46,884 nucleotides of DNA from Myxococcus virescens (GCF_900101905.1 NZ_FNAJ01000030.1:1-46884); one strand, 5' to 3'; positions 25,628-34,285 are shown, counted from the first letter of the stretch. Numbers and translations: made by a program. Notes: generated by a model not told the origin, from the letters alone.

Positions 25628-27559
25628 ATGATGGACAACGGCCTCCCGGCCGTGCTGTCTCCCGGGGACGTGGTGAAGGGCTACACGGTGGTGAGGCACC
25701 TGGACCGAGGTGGCTTCGGCACCGTGTACCTCGCGACGAATGACGGGCAGCCCTGCGCCTTGAAACTCGTAGAGCGGCAGCGCGTGGAGGGGCGGGTGGA
25801 GAAAGAAATCTCCATCCTCTTGCTTTTGAAGCACCCCAACGTGGTGGGCATTCGCGGCTTCTCCTACTGGCAGGCCGGGGAGCGCGACTTCGCTCTCATT
25901 GCGATGGAGTACGTAGAGGGGCGGAAGCTCGGGTTGTGGGTGACGGAGGAGAACCCCTCGGCGCGGCGGGTGGCGAAGGTGACGCTCGACGTGGCGCGGG
26001 CGCTGGCGGCCTCGCACGAGGCGGGAGTGGTGCACCGAGACGTGAAGGACGCCAACGTCATGGTGCGCGACGCGGACGGCCTGGCGGTGCTGGTGGACTA
26101 CGGGATTGGGGACTACAAGGGCGCCCCCGGCGTCACCCAGTCCCTGCTGCCGCCCGGGACGATGGAGTACCGGCCCCCCGAGGCCTGGGCCTTCATGAGA
26201 AAGCACCTGGGCCAGCAGTCGGGCGCCCGCTACGTGTCCGTCCCCTCGGACGACATGTGGGCCCTGGGCACTGTCCTCTACCGCCTCCTCACGGCGAGGC
26301 TGCCTTTCGACGCGGGGACGGACGCGGAGTACGTCGAGGGCGTCATGGGCAAGTCGCCTGTGCCCCCTCACCTCGTCAACCGCTTCGTCCCGGAGCAGCT
26401 GAGTCAGTTGTGCATGCGGTTGTTGGAGAAGGAGCCTGCTGCACGTCCCACCGCGAGCGCTGTCTGTGCGGCCCTGGAGGAACTGCTGCCCGGGGCAGAA
26501 GGCGAGGCGTGGGACACCCCCTTGTTCGACACGTATGGCCCGAACTCGGCCACCACGGAGAATGAGGGCAAGGTGAATGGGTTCGCTCGGTGGGCGAAGC
26601 GGCCCCTGCGCCAGATGCGCCGTGGCAAGGCGCCCGGGGCGGAGCTGCCCGGCGCCGGCCCACCCGCGGAGCCACTGCCCCAAGCCTCCCCGGTGGCTGC
26701 TGCTACGCGGCCTGTGGAGGCGCACCTGCCGGGCTTGGTGTTTGATGCGGAGATGGAGGCTGATACCGCGCAAGCGGCGCTCGTGGCCCCCGTCGTCGAA
26801 GTGAGACGGCGCTCCCTCTTCGCTCGCATCAGGAAAGGGCGGCTGCTGGGCGCTGGGCTGCTGGCCATGGCCCTTGCGTCTGGAGCGTACTTCTCACAGC
26901 GGACGGCTCCACCGAAGCCACAGGCCGACCACGGCCAAGAAGTAGCGGCATATGCCAAGAAACCTCAAGCTGCCCCGGCCGCAGCTCCCATCGGGCCGGA
27001 GGCAACACCTGCGGCCGTCGCGCCCCCTGCGACGCTTCCCGAGGTGACTGCAACCGTGACGACCCCCCAGAATGACACTGCTTCCTCCCCGCCAGCGCCT
27101 GCGAAGAAGGCCACGAGGAGCGTCCGCACTGCCCTGGCGACGACAGCCCTCTGCGGCGCGCTGGCCTGCTCCGGTCCCCAGGTGCGCCCGGCTCCGGATC
27201 CTGAACCGTGCCCGGCAGGCGCCACCAAGGGCATGAAGAAGCTGGGCATGGACATTGGGGATAAGGAGGGCGCGGGCTTCGTCCGAGGGGACCAAAAATA
27301 CGTAACGGTGAGGGACGGCACGGCACAGATCATCCTGGGCTCGGACATGGCCACTCTGTCTGGGCGACTCACTATTGCCGACCGCGTCTATGTCCGACTG
27401 ACTCGAGCGCGATTTCGTGGAGAGAGCTTCCCGGTGTGCCTGGAGGTGCTGGACACCTCTTACAATCGCGGACTGGAGATCGAGGGCGGCGGAGGGGATA
27501 CCGGTAAGGCGCGCGTGTACTCTGGCGTTTTTGTCAAGGCGGTGAATGAGTTTGAGTGA
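25628..27559 (+). CDS. Transmembrane Ser/Thr protein kinase with lipoprotein-like C-terminal part
   Basis: 643 residues. Kinase domain (about 15-270): LDRGGFGTVYLA loop, ALKLVE Lys, HRDVKDANVMV catalytic loop, and DYG instead of DFG (VLVDYGIGD), then SDDMWALGTVLYRLL. A single membrane segment (LLGAGLLAMALASGAYF, about 400) puts the C-terminus outside the cytoplasm. There, at about 505-520, RTALATTALCGALACSG looks like a lipoprotein signal with lipobox, followed by a small domain (EPCPAGATKGMKKLGM). This suggests fusion of a kinase and a lipoprotein gene. The start has CCAGGAGG. The DUF2381 gene follows. Confidence 0.85.
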   Translation: MMDNGLPAVLSPGDVVKGYTVVRHLDRGGFGTVYLATNDGQPCALKLVERQRVEGRVEKEISILLLLKHPNVVGIRGFSYWQAGERDFALIAMEYVEGRKLGLWVTEENPSARRVAKVTLDVARALAASHEAGVVHRDVKDANVMVRDADGLAVLVDYGIGDYKGAPGVTQSLLPPGTMEYRPPEAWAFMRKHLGQQSGARYVSVPSDDMWALGTVLYRLLTARLPFDAGTDAEYVEGVMGKSPVPPHLVNRFVPEQLSQLCMRLLEKEPAARPTASAVCAALEELLPGAEGEAWDTPLFDTYGPNSATTENEGKVNGFARWAKRPLRQMRRGKAPGAELPGAGPPAEPLPQASPVAAATRPVEAHLPGLVFDAEMEADTAQAALVAPVVEVRRRSLFARIRKGRLLGAGLLAMALASGAYFSQRTAPPKPQADHGQEVAAYAKKPQAAPAAAPIGPEATPAAVAPPATLPEVTATVTTPQNDTASSPPAPAKKATRSVRTALATTALCGALACSGPQVRPAPDPEPCPAGATKGMKKLGMDIGDKEGAGFVRGDQKYVTVRDGTAQIILGSDMATLSGRLTIADRVYVRLTRARFRGESFPVCLEVLDTSYNRGLEIEGGGGDTGKARVYSGVFVKAVNEFE

Positions 27560-27590
27560 AGTGCCGCTGTTTGTCAGACCCCCGTGAGTC

Positions 27591-27611
27591 GCCAGCGGTG
27601 TTGCCGCTGGC
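27591..27611 (+). terminator. Stem-loop between kinase and DUF2381 genes
   Basis: Perfect 8-bp stem GCCAGCGG/CCGCTGGC with a 5-base loop, 32 bases after the kinase stop and 22 bases before the DUF2381 start. No T-run follows, so attenuation or RNA processing is as likely as termination. Confidence 0.4.
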
Positions 27612-27632
27612 TTGGTCCAGGAGAAACGTCGC

Positions 27633-28553
27633 GTGCATCATTCCGTGTCGGCCGTGCTGCTTTCCCTTCTACTCACAGGAGGAGAGGCGGCTCTGGCGCA
27701 GTCGCCCTCATCCACCGTAGGGCTGAGCATTCGGCGAATCGAGCTGGTCTCGGATGATGTTCAGCCAGCGGTTGAAGTAGCAGTGAGCCCGGGGCTCTCG
27801 ACGATGCTTCTCTTTGATTCGGAGGTGAGCCGAGAGGGGCTGATGCTGGAGGGACGCGAGCGCTTCACGATGGTGGACGCTGGGCTCACTACCTTGCGCC
27901 TGATTCCGTCTGAGAAAATCTCGGCGGGAGAACGGCTTAAGCTGACTGTGCGTTTCCAGGATGGCGCGGCCCCAGCGAGTGCGACGTTTGTCCTGGTCTC
28001 GCATCCCGCACGGTCGGAGGCGCATGTCGAAGTCTATCGACGCAAGAGGAGCGTCGAGAACTACCAGGAAGAAGTCCGTCAGGCGCGCATTGAAGCAGAG
28101 AGGTGCAGGGAAGAGAATGAGCGCCTGCGCGCGGAGCGAAGTGTACCCGATGGAGTGACGGGACTCATCGCGACATCAGTCCTGGAAGGCCGCGGCATTG
28201 ATTTCCGCGACGTGAGCAAGGTTGCCACCCTGGGCCCGGGAGGTGCAGCGGGCAAATCCTATGTCCGTACATACCGTACAGCTCGCAGGGTGGTTGTGGA
28301 GGTCGGCCTTGTGTCACGTGGGGATGAGCAACCGTGGACAGCAGTGGGGGCGACGCTCCGGGGCAGAGCCAACGGGGAGCTGAAGGTGCTTCAAGTGTGG
28401 CAGTCTGGCCCCGCGGCCTCCGGTGCGGCGGTCCAGCGAGCGGTGGTGGAGGCTGAGGTCGCATCCGAGTCCCCTCAAGGACCCTTCGCGCTCAAGCTCT
28501 GGGACGCAGACATGCGCCGCACCATCACCCTGAACAACATCACCTTCCCTTAA
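27633..28553 (+). CDS. Secreted DUF2381 (TIGR02268-type) protein
   Basis: 306 residues. The signal peptide (VSAVLLSLLLTGGEAALAQ) implies export. The mature part is beta-rich (IRRIELVSDDVQPAVEVAVS, RFTMVDAGLTTLRLIPSEKI), then a coiled coil (YQEEVRQARIEAERCREENE) and a second beta-rich half. This is the myxobacterial paralogous family TIGR02268, often next to a Ser/Thr kinase. It may be the partner of the extracytoplasmic part of the upstream kinase (inference). Start GTG at 27633 behind AGGAGAA. Confidence 0.8.
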   Translation: MHHSVSAVLLSLLLTGGEAALAQSPSSTVGLSIRRIELVSDDVQPAVEVAVSPGLSTMLLFDSEVSREGLMLEGRERFTMVDAGLTTLRLIPSEKISAGERLKLTVRFQDGAAPASATFVLVSHPARSEAHVEVYRRKRSVENYQEEVRQARIEAERCREENERLRAERSVPDGVTGLIATSVLEGRGIDFRDVSKVATLGPGGAAGKSYVRTYRTARRVVVEVGLVSRGDEQPWTAVGATLRGRANGELKVLQVWQSGPAASGAAVQRAVVEAEVASESPQGPFALKLWDADMRRTITLNNITFP

Positions 28554-28635
28554 CCCTGTCAGCACTGCCTCCAAGCCCTTTCGTGGGTTTCCGGCATTGG
28601 GGGGCTTGTGCCGAATGTTAATCTGGGGTCCAATG

Positions 28636-28655
28636 AGCTATACCTATTGGTCTAG
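28636..28655. promoter_or_regulatory. Second copy of the repressor-2 site
   Basis: AGCTATACCTATTGGTCTAG matches the site at 25440 in 15 of 19 positions. It is preceded by ATGTTAATCTGGGGTC (28615), which resembles ATGTTAATTCGAGGGTC at 22782 upstream of the kinase-like gene. It may be a leftover promoter of a lost kinase cassette, or a working operator for the toxin operon. Confidence 0.35.
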
Positions 28656-28986
28656 TTCATTCTGGCGTGCCCTGGAGGGCGATGTGTTCCCCACTGTGCT
28701 GGAGTGCATGCGCGCGACTGTGCGCTTCCTTGGTGGCTGCGGAGAGCGCCCGGAGGGCGACGCGCTTGATCCACCTTCCTAGCTCCGCATCGAAGTAGGC
28801 GTTGGGCTCTCGCGCTGCGCAGATGACCTCCCGCACTGCCATGTGAGGCACGTGCGGACGGTCTTCGTGCGTCGAGAAGCCGTCTGCGCTTCGTTGGGCC
28901 GCATGCCTGACGGGCGCTGAGGAGCCCTTCCTCAGTCAGCCCTATTCGCGTTTGGAGTCGTAAGCGGAGCCGGGTCTTGCCCGGTG

Positions 28987-29060
28987 CCGTGGCGTGACGC
29001 GTGTGCCTGCTGTTAGGACGGGGCCCGGCTTCCTGGCTCCGTGGCGTGACACGTCTGCCT
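28987..29060. repeat. 22-bp direct repeat upstream of toxin operon
   Basis: CCGTGGCGTGACGCGTGTGC at 28987 recurs as CCGTGGCGTGACACGTCTGC at 29039 (2 differences), 52 bp apart. The DNA before each copy (GCCCGGTG / GCCCGGCTTCCTGGCT) is also partly alike. It is a tandem duplication or a pair of regulator sites about 140-190 bp before the operon. Confidence 0.45.
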
Positions 29061-29116
29061 ATGGCTTGGCCCAGTGGGTCGGCCGGCGACTCCCTCAATG
29101 CAATGCATTCACCCCG

Positions 29117-29176
29117 CAGTCCGGCGCCCTGCCGGACTGAAGGGGAGGCCTCTGTCCATTGCCCCTCCTTCGGGGC
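29117..29176 (+). promoter_or_regulatory. Two leader stem-loops before the toxin operon
   Basis: First stem CAGTCCGGC/GCCGGACTG with a 5-base loop (29117-29139), second GCCCC/GGGGC with a TCCTTC loop (29161-29176). The second ends just before the ribosome site AGGAG (29183). They could form an attenuator or translation control. Confidence 0.4.
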
Positions 29177-29193
29177 CTTCACAGGAGACGTCG

Positions 29194-30630
29194 ATGTCGA
29201 TGCGCTGGGCCGTCGTGTTGTTGCTGATAGTTCCTGGAGCGGGGTGGGCAGAGGAGATTGCCTATCCCGAAGACTACGTGGCCGAGGAGGAAGTCGACCC
29301 CGATGATGCAGGTGGGGATGCGCTGATCGAGCCTTCCGAAGATGAGAGGGATGCCCTGGTCGAGGAGGGGCCGGCCTCGCCCAACTCGGGCTCTGGCTGG
29401 GCGAACCGGCTGAGCCTGGAGACCACGACATGGGCGCTTCTGCCGCGGAGAGGGGCGGGGAAGGACGAAGGCTTCCTGCAGCTCCACCCACGGCTGGAGG
29501 TCGTCAAGCCAGGCTTCCTTCAAGTCGAGCTGGGCGCTCCGGTGCGCCTGCGCATGTGGGGTGGAGAGGCGGGGGGAAGTCTGGTGCGCAAGGAGGACTG
29601 GGATGAGCTCTCCGACTGGGGCCAGGTGGTGCAGAACCTGATGGTGGGAGGCGACGCGCCGAACTTCGTGTGGGTGGGCGCCCTGGAGTCGTACACGCTG
29701 CTGTCCGGGCACCTGGTGCGCCGCTACAACAACCGGGGCAACCCCAACTACAACCCAGCCGGCGCGGTGGTGACGGGGATGCTGAGGCCCCTCTACGTCG
29801 AGGCCTTCGCCTCGGACGTGCTGGGCGCGCGGCTGATGGGGGCCGAAGTCGTGCTGGATGTGCAGCACATCCTCATGGGCCGCCAGCCGTACCCCATGAA
29901 GTATGCCCTGTCGCTGTCGGCGGTGCATGACTGGGGGAAGGCGGGAGGGACGTCGGAGCCGATGACGCTGGCCCACGTCGACGGGACGGCCATCCTCATG
30001 AGCCGCCGCAAAGGGCAGGGGGGCTTCGAGCTGCAGGCGAATGCGGGCTGGGGCGGGCGTCCCGGAGAGGGCGGCGCGTGGGGCGCGGTGGCGGGGCTGG
30101 GGGCGGAGTACATGTCCTCGACGGTGGACATGCGCGCGCGCCTGGAGGGCCGCCTTCAGCGAGGAGGCTTCCGTCAGGGGGCCTTCGGCCCGGACTACGA
30201 GCTGGCGCGCTTCCAGGTGGCGGGACCGAATGCCGTGCCGCAGGCGGACGCGCCCTTCCCGGATGGGTACTCGGCACACGGCGAGCTGATTCTGAGCTGG
30301 GACGCGGAGAGCCTGAGCGTCTTGGGCCAGCGCCACTTTCGCCTGTCGATGGGCGCCGAGGTGTTCAACTGGGGTCGGGTGGACGTGGACGGCCGGCTGG
30401 AGACGCAGCTTTTCCACCGCAACCTCTCGGTGGGCGTGGGCGGAGTGGCGGTGGGCGCGGGCCAGCCAGGAGCGCGCTACCTCGCCTCGGGTGACGCGCG
30501 GTGGCGCTTCCTGGGCGGGAAGCTGTACGCGGTGGGGCAGGGCGGCACGCTGCTCTTCCCGACGGCGGAAGGGACGCTGCGGCCAGGCGCCTTCGCCTCC
30601 GTGGGGCTGGGGGTGGACAATGCGCGCTGA
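29194..30630 (+). CDS. Secreted beta-rich protein, SitB-like accessory of the toxin operon
   Basis: 478 residues. Signal peptide (MRWAVVLLLIVPGAGWAEE), a short acidic stretch (EEEVDPDDAGGDALIEP), then a long run of alternating strands (RLSLETTTWALLPRR, FLQVELGAPVRLRMW, NVRYLASGDARWRF-type segments) ending in DNAR. The strand pattern and export signal suggest an outer-membrane beta-barrel. Its position as first gene before a lipoprotein toxin, with an 11-bp overlap, matches the sitB position in M. xanthus sitBAI operons; similarity to SitB itself was not tested. ACAGGAGA precedes the start; 29200 is an alternative. Confidence 0.6.
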   Translation: MSMRWAVVLLLIVPGAGWAEEIAYPEDYVAEEEVDPDDAGGDALIEPSEDERDALVEEGPASPNSGSGWANRLSLETTTWALLPRRGAGKDEGFLQLHPRLEVVKPGFLQVELGAPVRLRMWGGEAGGSLVRKEDWDELSDWGQVVQNLMVGGDAPNFVWVGALESYTLLSGHLVRRYNNRGNPNYNPAGAVVTGMLRPLYVEAFASDVLGARLMGAEVVLDVQHILMGRQPYPMKYALSLSAVHDWGKAGGTSEPMTLAHVDGTAILMSRRKGQGGFELQANAGWGGRPGEGGAWGAVAGLGAEYMSSTVDMRARLEGRLQRGGFRQGAFGPDYELARFQVAGPNAVPQADAPFPDGYSAHGELILSWDAESLSVLGQRHFRLSMGAEVFNWGRVDVDGRLETQLFHRNLSVGVGGVAVGAGQPGARYLASGDARWRFLGGKLYAVGQGGTLLFPTAEGTLRPGAFASVGLGVDNAR

Positions 30631-32953
30631 GCGGCGTTTGCGCGGCGGGCTTGGCCTCGCGCTGGTGGTGGCCCTCCTGGCCTCCGGGTGCGCCGTACTG
30701 CCCGCGAGGCCGGGCCAGGCGGGCCGTGGGGCCGTCCTGGCCTTCAGTCCCCTCTCCGTGCCCTCCCAAGCGGCGAGGAGCGCGGCGACGGGTGTGTACA
30801 AGGGGGAGGCGTCGGGCTCCGCGGATTGGACGCCAGACCCGGGGCCGATGGGCTTTCGACGTGGAGTCATCGGCCGGGCCCTCCACGAGGAGGGTGCGCG
30901 CGGCTCGAGTGGCGGGGGAGGGGCCTTCGTCTGTGGCGGCAAGGCCCTGCCTCCGGGCTGGCCCCGTCTGACTCAAAGCCGCGAAGTGCTGGCGCCCTTC
31001 CTGCCGTGTACCTCGCCCGCGGAATTTGTGGCCATGCAGCGCGGGGTGGGCATGGCCGCGCTGGTGCAGTCCCTCTCTCCCTGGGACGCGGTCCGCCTGG
31101 GCGCCTTGGGGCCTCTGGACGAGCGCGCCTCGGAGGTCCTCAGTCGCAAGCGCGCAGACTTCATCGTCGCGTCCGTGGAGAGGTACGGCGTGCCGTACGC
31201 CGAGGTGTTCACCCTCTTCGTCCTCCACGCAGCCTTCGACGATGAGCTGCGCGAGGTGGTGCAGCGGCTGGCCCGCGACAAGCAGTTGGAAGACACGCTG
31301 GGCGCCATGGCCGCTGTCCGCGAGGAGTTGAAGCGGCGGGGCCTGGAGCTGGAAGGCTTCCCGGAGCGGGGAGAGAGCGCTCGCGACGTGCTGCGCGGGC
31401 TGGGGCGAGCGGGCCGGGACATTCTCTCCAGCAGCCTGGTGAGTGGCGAGGCCCGGTACACGGAACTCATGGCGAGGCGTGGGCACATGCCGACGCCCTA
31501 CCAGTCCGCCATCGAAGAGGTGGAGAAGGCCCTGCTGGAGAGGCACTACTCGCCGGGAAGTGTCTCGGCGGGAGCCTTCGACTCCCTGACCTTCGGTGTT
31601 CCGGTGGGCTTCTACCACCTGGCGGTGGGGACGGGGCACGGGGCGTACTCGCTGGCGCAGGGCAAGTACGAGCAGGCCACGCGCGAGCTGGCGCCGGCCG
31701 CGCTGGCGGTGGCGGTCTACGCCGGGGGCAAGGGCGCCCGGGCTCTGTTGGAGTCGGGCGGAGGACTGAGGCGGCTCCGGATGCCGGCGCTCGACGTGGC
31801 CGGCATGAAGGCGCTGCTGGCGCGCTTGGAGGAGCAGGTCGGCATCAACGCCGCGCGCGACTTGCTTCGCTACCTGCAGGCGAGCCGCGAGGGGGCGCTG
31901 TTGGCCGCCGAGTGGGGCGAGGCGGGCCTGCTGGCGCTGTACGAGGCCCGCGGAAACCCCGCGAAGGCGCAGGCCGTGCTGATGGAGACGGCCAGCCGCG
32001 AGGCCGCCCAGACCGTGGCCACGAGGGGCTCTGCAGGGAAGCGGCCCGTCAACCTGGACCTCTTCGAGCAGAATGCCGAGGTGTCCGCTGCGGATGCGCA
32101 GGCGGCCAGCCGCGAGTCCTCCAAGGCTTCAACGACGAGAGGAGGGGCGAATCGGGAGCCAGCCCAATCTGCGGCGAGAAGGAAGCAGTTCGACAACCTG
32201 GACCTCTTCGCCCAGGACGCCAACGTGGGCGCAACGGAGTCCGCGAGGGCCAAGCTGTTCCAGGCGGAGCTGGAGGCCTCGGGTCCACGGCTCCCGAAGG
32301 ACGTGAAGCTGCTGAGGGAGATGGCTCCGAAGCTGGAGGAGCCACCGCCGGGAGTCGAGCAGGGAGCGCCGCGCTGGCAAGAGTACGTCGCCTATCGCAA
32401 GAGCCGGCTGAAGGAAATTCAGGACGGTGACGCCGTCAAAGGGCCCTTGCTGTGGGAGGGCTACCAGGGGATGCGTGACCGCTATGCCCGGGGTATGGCG
32501 TTCGAAAGGAAGATGGTCGCGATCCTGGAGGAGGATGCGGCAAAGCCGCGGGCCGAACGTACATGGCTCAAGGACTTCGACGAGCCGCAGATCGAGACCC
32601 ACGTCGGAGTCTCGAAGGTGGACCTTCGTTATGCGGACGTGCTTGTCATCGAAAAGAGGCCTACTTCGGGGCAGCCTCCTCGGGTGGAGACGTTCAGCTT
32701 CAAGAGTCGGAACTTGGCCGTTCTGGGCGAAGATGCGCTACCTGTGCAGGTGAGAACGGACGCTAGCACCGCCATGAAGTACTACGGTGGAACGCTCAAG
32801 ATCGTGCGGGACGGTATGCGCCAGCAGGCGGAGGTAAAGCGAGTGCGCCTTGTCTATGAGGAAAAGGGACTTCTACCCGAGGATACCAAGCTGTTTACGC
32901 GCGCGGCGACCGACACGCAGAAGAGGACTAAAGTGGAGGTGCTGTCGCGATGA
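30620..32953 (+). CDS. SitA-like lipoprotein polymorphic toxin
   Basis: 777 residues. A lipoprotein signal with lipobox LLASGC puts the acylated Cys at about 24. The long central part is helical (YAEVFTLFVLHAAFDDELRE, a LAPAALAVAVYAGGKGARAL segment). Two repeats in a linker follow: NLDLFEQNAEVSAADAQAAS (about 477) and NLDLFAQDANVGATESARAK (about 526). The C-terminal about 200 residues look like a toxin domain: RGMAFERKMVAILEE, VDLRYADVLVIEK, VETFSFKSRNL, a D...ExK-like pattern of a nuclease. Known SitA toxins are passed between cells by outer-membrane exchange (TraA/B). A 4-bp overlap joins it to the immunity candidate. Confidence 0.7.
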   Translation: MRAERRLRGGLGLALVVALLASGCAVLPARPGQAGRGAVLAFSPLSVPSQAARSAATGVYKGEASGSADWTPDPGPMGFRRGVIGRALHEEGARGSSGGGGAFVCGGKALPPGWPRLTQSREVLAPFLPCTSPAEFVAMQRGVGMAALVQSLSPWDAVRLGALGPLDERASEVLSRKRADFIVASVERYGVPYAEVFTLFVLHAAFDDELREVVQRLARDKQLEDTLGAMAAVREELKRRGLELEGFPERGESARDVLRGLGRAGRDILSSSLVSGEARYTELMARRGHMPTPYQSAIEEVEKALLERHYSPGSVSAGAFDSLTFGVPVGFYHLAVGTGHGAYSLAQGKYEQATRELAPAALAVAVYAGGKGARALLESGGGLRRLRMPALDVAGMKALLARLEEQVGINAARDLLRYLQASREGALLAAEWGEAGLLALYEARGNPAKAQAVLMETASREAAQTVATRGSAGKRPVNLDLFEQNAEVSAADAQAASRESSKASTTRGGANREPAQSAARRKQFDNLDLFAQDANVGATESARAKLFQAELEASGPRLPKDVKLLREMAPKLEEPPPGVEQGAPRWQEYVAYRKSRLKEIQDGDAVKGPLLWEGYQGMRDRYARGMAFERKMVAILEEDAAKPRAERTWLKDFDEPQIETHVGVSKVDLRYADVLVIEKRPTSGQPPRVETFSFKSRNLAVLGEDALPVQVRTDASTAMKYYGGTLKIVRDGMRQQAEVKRVRLVYEEKGLLPEDTKLFTRAATDTQKRTKVEVLSR

Positions 32954-34284
32954 AGACGCTGACGCTCCATGAACTGAACAAAGCAGATTGTCTGCGCCTC
33001 TTTTATGATGGGGCATTCAATCCGAGGGATGGGGTGGAGTCCGAAGTGGCGCCATTCCTTGATGCTCTTGAGAATCATGCAGATGGTTGGGCGCCAACGC
33101 TTGTCAAGGCGAAGCGGGTGCGAAAGTATTCCCGAGACGCCGTGCTGCGCGCGATTGATGAGCGACGCGACGACTATGGATCAAGCATTGGGCTATTTCG
33201 CTCAGAGAGTCCCGGCGTGTCGCTGTCGCTTACCCTCGGGCTTGCGCAAACGGAACCTGACCTGAGTGTCAGCCTTAATGTCCAGCCGATCTCCTTCTTT
33301 GCGCAGGAAGAGGCTAGTCGCGGTTTTGTGGCAGTGGCTCGTGCCTGGGCCACTCGGTACCCTTCTCATTACGCGGCAGCGCACAGCACTGCTGACTGGG
33401 GTCTTACGGATGATCCCGCGTTCGGGCGTGACGACGCGACATGGAAGCGGGATGGGTTCGACAAAATCTACGAGCTGTTCTGGCTGAACATCTTCGGCCC
33501 CAAGCTCGTGGAAAGCGTTGGCCGCGAGCGGATGCTCTCGACACCTGCGCACCTTGTGGAGGAACTCCCCAACGGCTCCGTTCTCATGGTGCTGTGGCCC
33601 ACTGCCGCCGAGTTCGCCAGCGAGGAGGCGCGCGTGGTGCAGGCCCGAGCGCACGTCCACCTGCGGCCGGACCTCGACTTCGACACGGTACTGAGCACGC
33701 TGCGGGAGCGCAGCGCCGCGCTCGTGCCCGTTGAGCCGCGTTTCCACCCGGACGTGGCACCGTTCCTCATGAGGATGCCGGACGAGTTCGGCATCAGCGA
33801 GCGACAAAGGAAGATTGCCGAGCTCAACGCCTTCCGCCCTCCTGTGCCAGAGGAGTGGCTCCCGGTCGCCCATCCCTCGGACGTGGCGAATCCGGAGCGC
33901 GTCCTCGAGTCCTACGGAGACTTGTCCGAAGGTCTCGTGGCTGTGCTTCATACGGATGTGCCCTCCATCATGGAGGAGACGCCTGAGTCTCTGACGGACC
34001 TCGACTTCCACTTCTGGAAGACGCACTTCCCCGAGCGCTACACGCGCGAGGTCCTCGACGGACACACGATACCGGCGTTAGGCGTCTACCTGGGGGACGT
34101 GCTGGTGCGGCGGTTGGGCGGGACGTGGGTGCTGCGGGCGAAGATGGAGGAGTCGCAGGTGCGCGTTGGGAAGCGCATCTGGCTGCCCTTCCTCCGCGCG
34201 CGCCGGTACATGCAGTCGCGCGCGTCGCTGTTGGAGTACTCGCTCACCCAGTTCTTCAAGGAGGCGGAGCGGTACCGGCCCTGA
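32950..34284 (+). CDS. Candidate immunity protein (SitI position)
   Basis: 444 residues, no signal peptide, so cytoplasmic. ATGA overlap with the toxin stop. Segments include LSVSLNVQPISFFAQEEASR, FDKIYELFWLNIFGPKLVES and a C-terminal module (GVYLGDVLVRRLGGTWVLRA through YSLTQFFKEAERYRP). The C-terminal module is repeated as a separate 3' copy at 38142. The first third is A/T-richer than the rest, as if joined from two sources. I do not know the family. Position and overlap argue for the cognate immunity factor of the toxin. Confidence 0.6.
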   Translation: MKTLTLHELNKADCLRLFYDGAFNPRDGVESEVAPFLDALENHADGWAPTLVKAKRVRKYSRDAVLRAIDERRDDYGSSIGLFRSESPGVSLSLTLGLAQTEPDLSVSLNVQPISFFAQEEASRGFVAVARAWATRYPSHYAAAHSTADWGLTDDPAFGRDDATWKRDGFDKIYELFWLNIFGPKLVESVGRERMLSTPAHLVEELPNGSVLMVLWPTAAEFASEEARVVQARAHVHLRPDLDFDTVLSTLRERSAALVPVEPRFHPDVAPFLMRMPDEFGISERQRKIAELNAFRPPVPEEWLPVAHPSDVANPERVLESYGDLSEGLVAVLHTDVPSIMEETPESLTDLDFHFWKTHFPERYTREVLDGHTIPALGVYLGDVLVRRLGGTWVLRAKMEESQVRVGKRIWLPFLRARRYMQSRASLLEYSLTQFFKEAERYRP

Positions 34285-34285
34285 C
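34084..34285 (+). repeat. Immunity-gene 3' end, direct repeat copy 1
   Basis: The last about 200 bp of the immunity candidate, repeated in the same orientation at 38142-38343. The last 130 bp differ at only a few positions. The two copies bracket the ATPase/HNH island. Confidence 0.8.

Larger units (their letters stand above)
28554..29193. other. Intergenic region upstream of the toxin operon
   Basis: It contains an operator-like site (28636-28655), a 22-bp direct repeat (28987 and 29039) and two stem-loops before the next gene. A 64-codon minus-strand frame at 28657-28851 (MPHMAVREVICAAREPNAYF...) has plausible protein composition. It has no clear ribosome site and I cannot support it as a gene. 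Confidence 0.5.

Noticed and set aside
29179..30942. 587-codon minus-strand frame opposite the SitB-like gene
   Set aside because: His/Arg/Pro-rich shadow; the plus frame has a signal peptide, ribosome site and overlap with the toxin gene.
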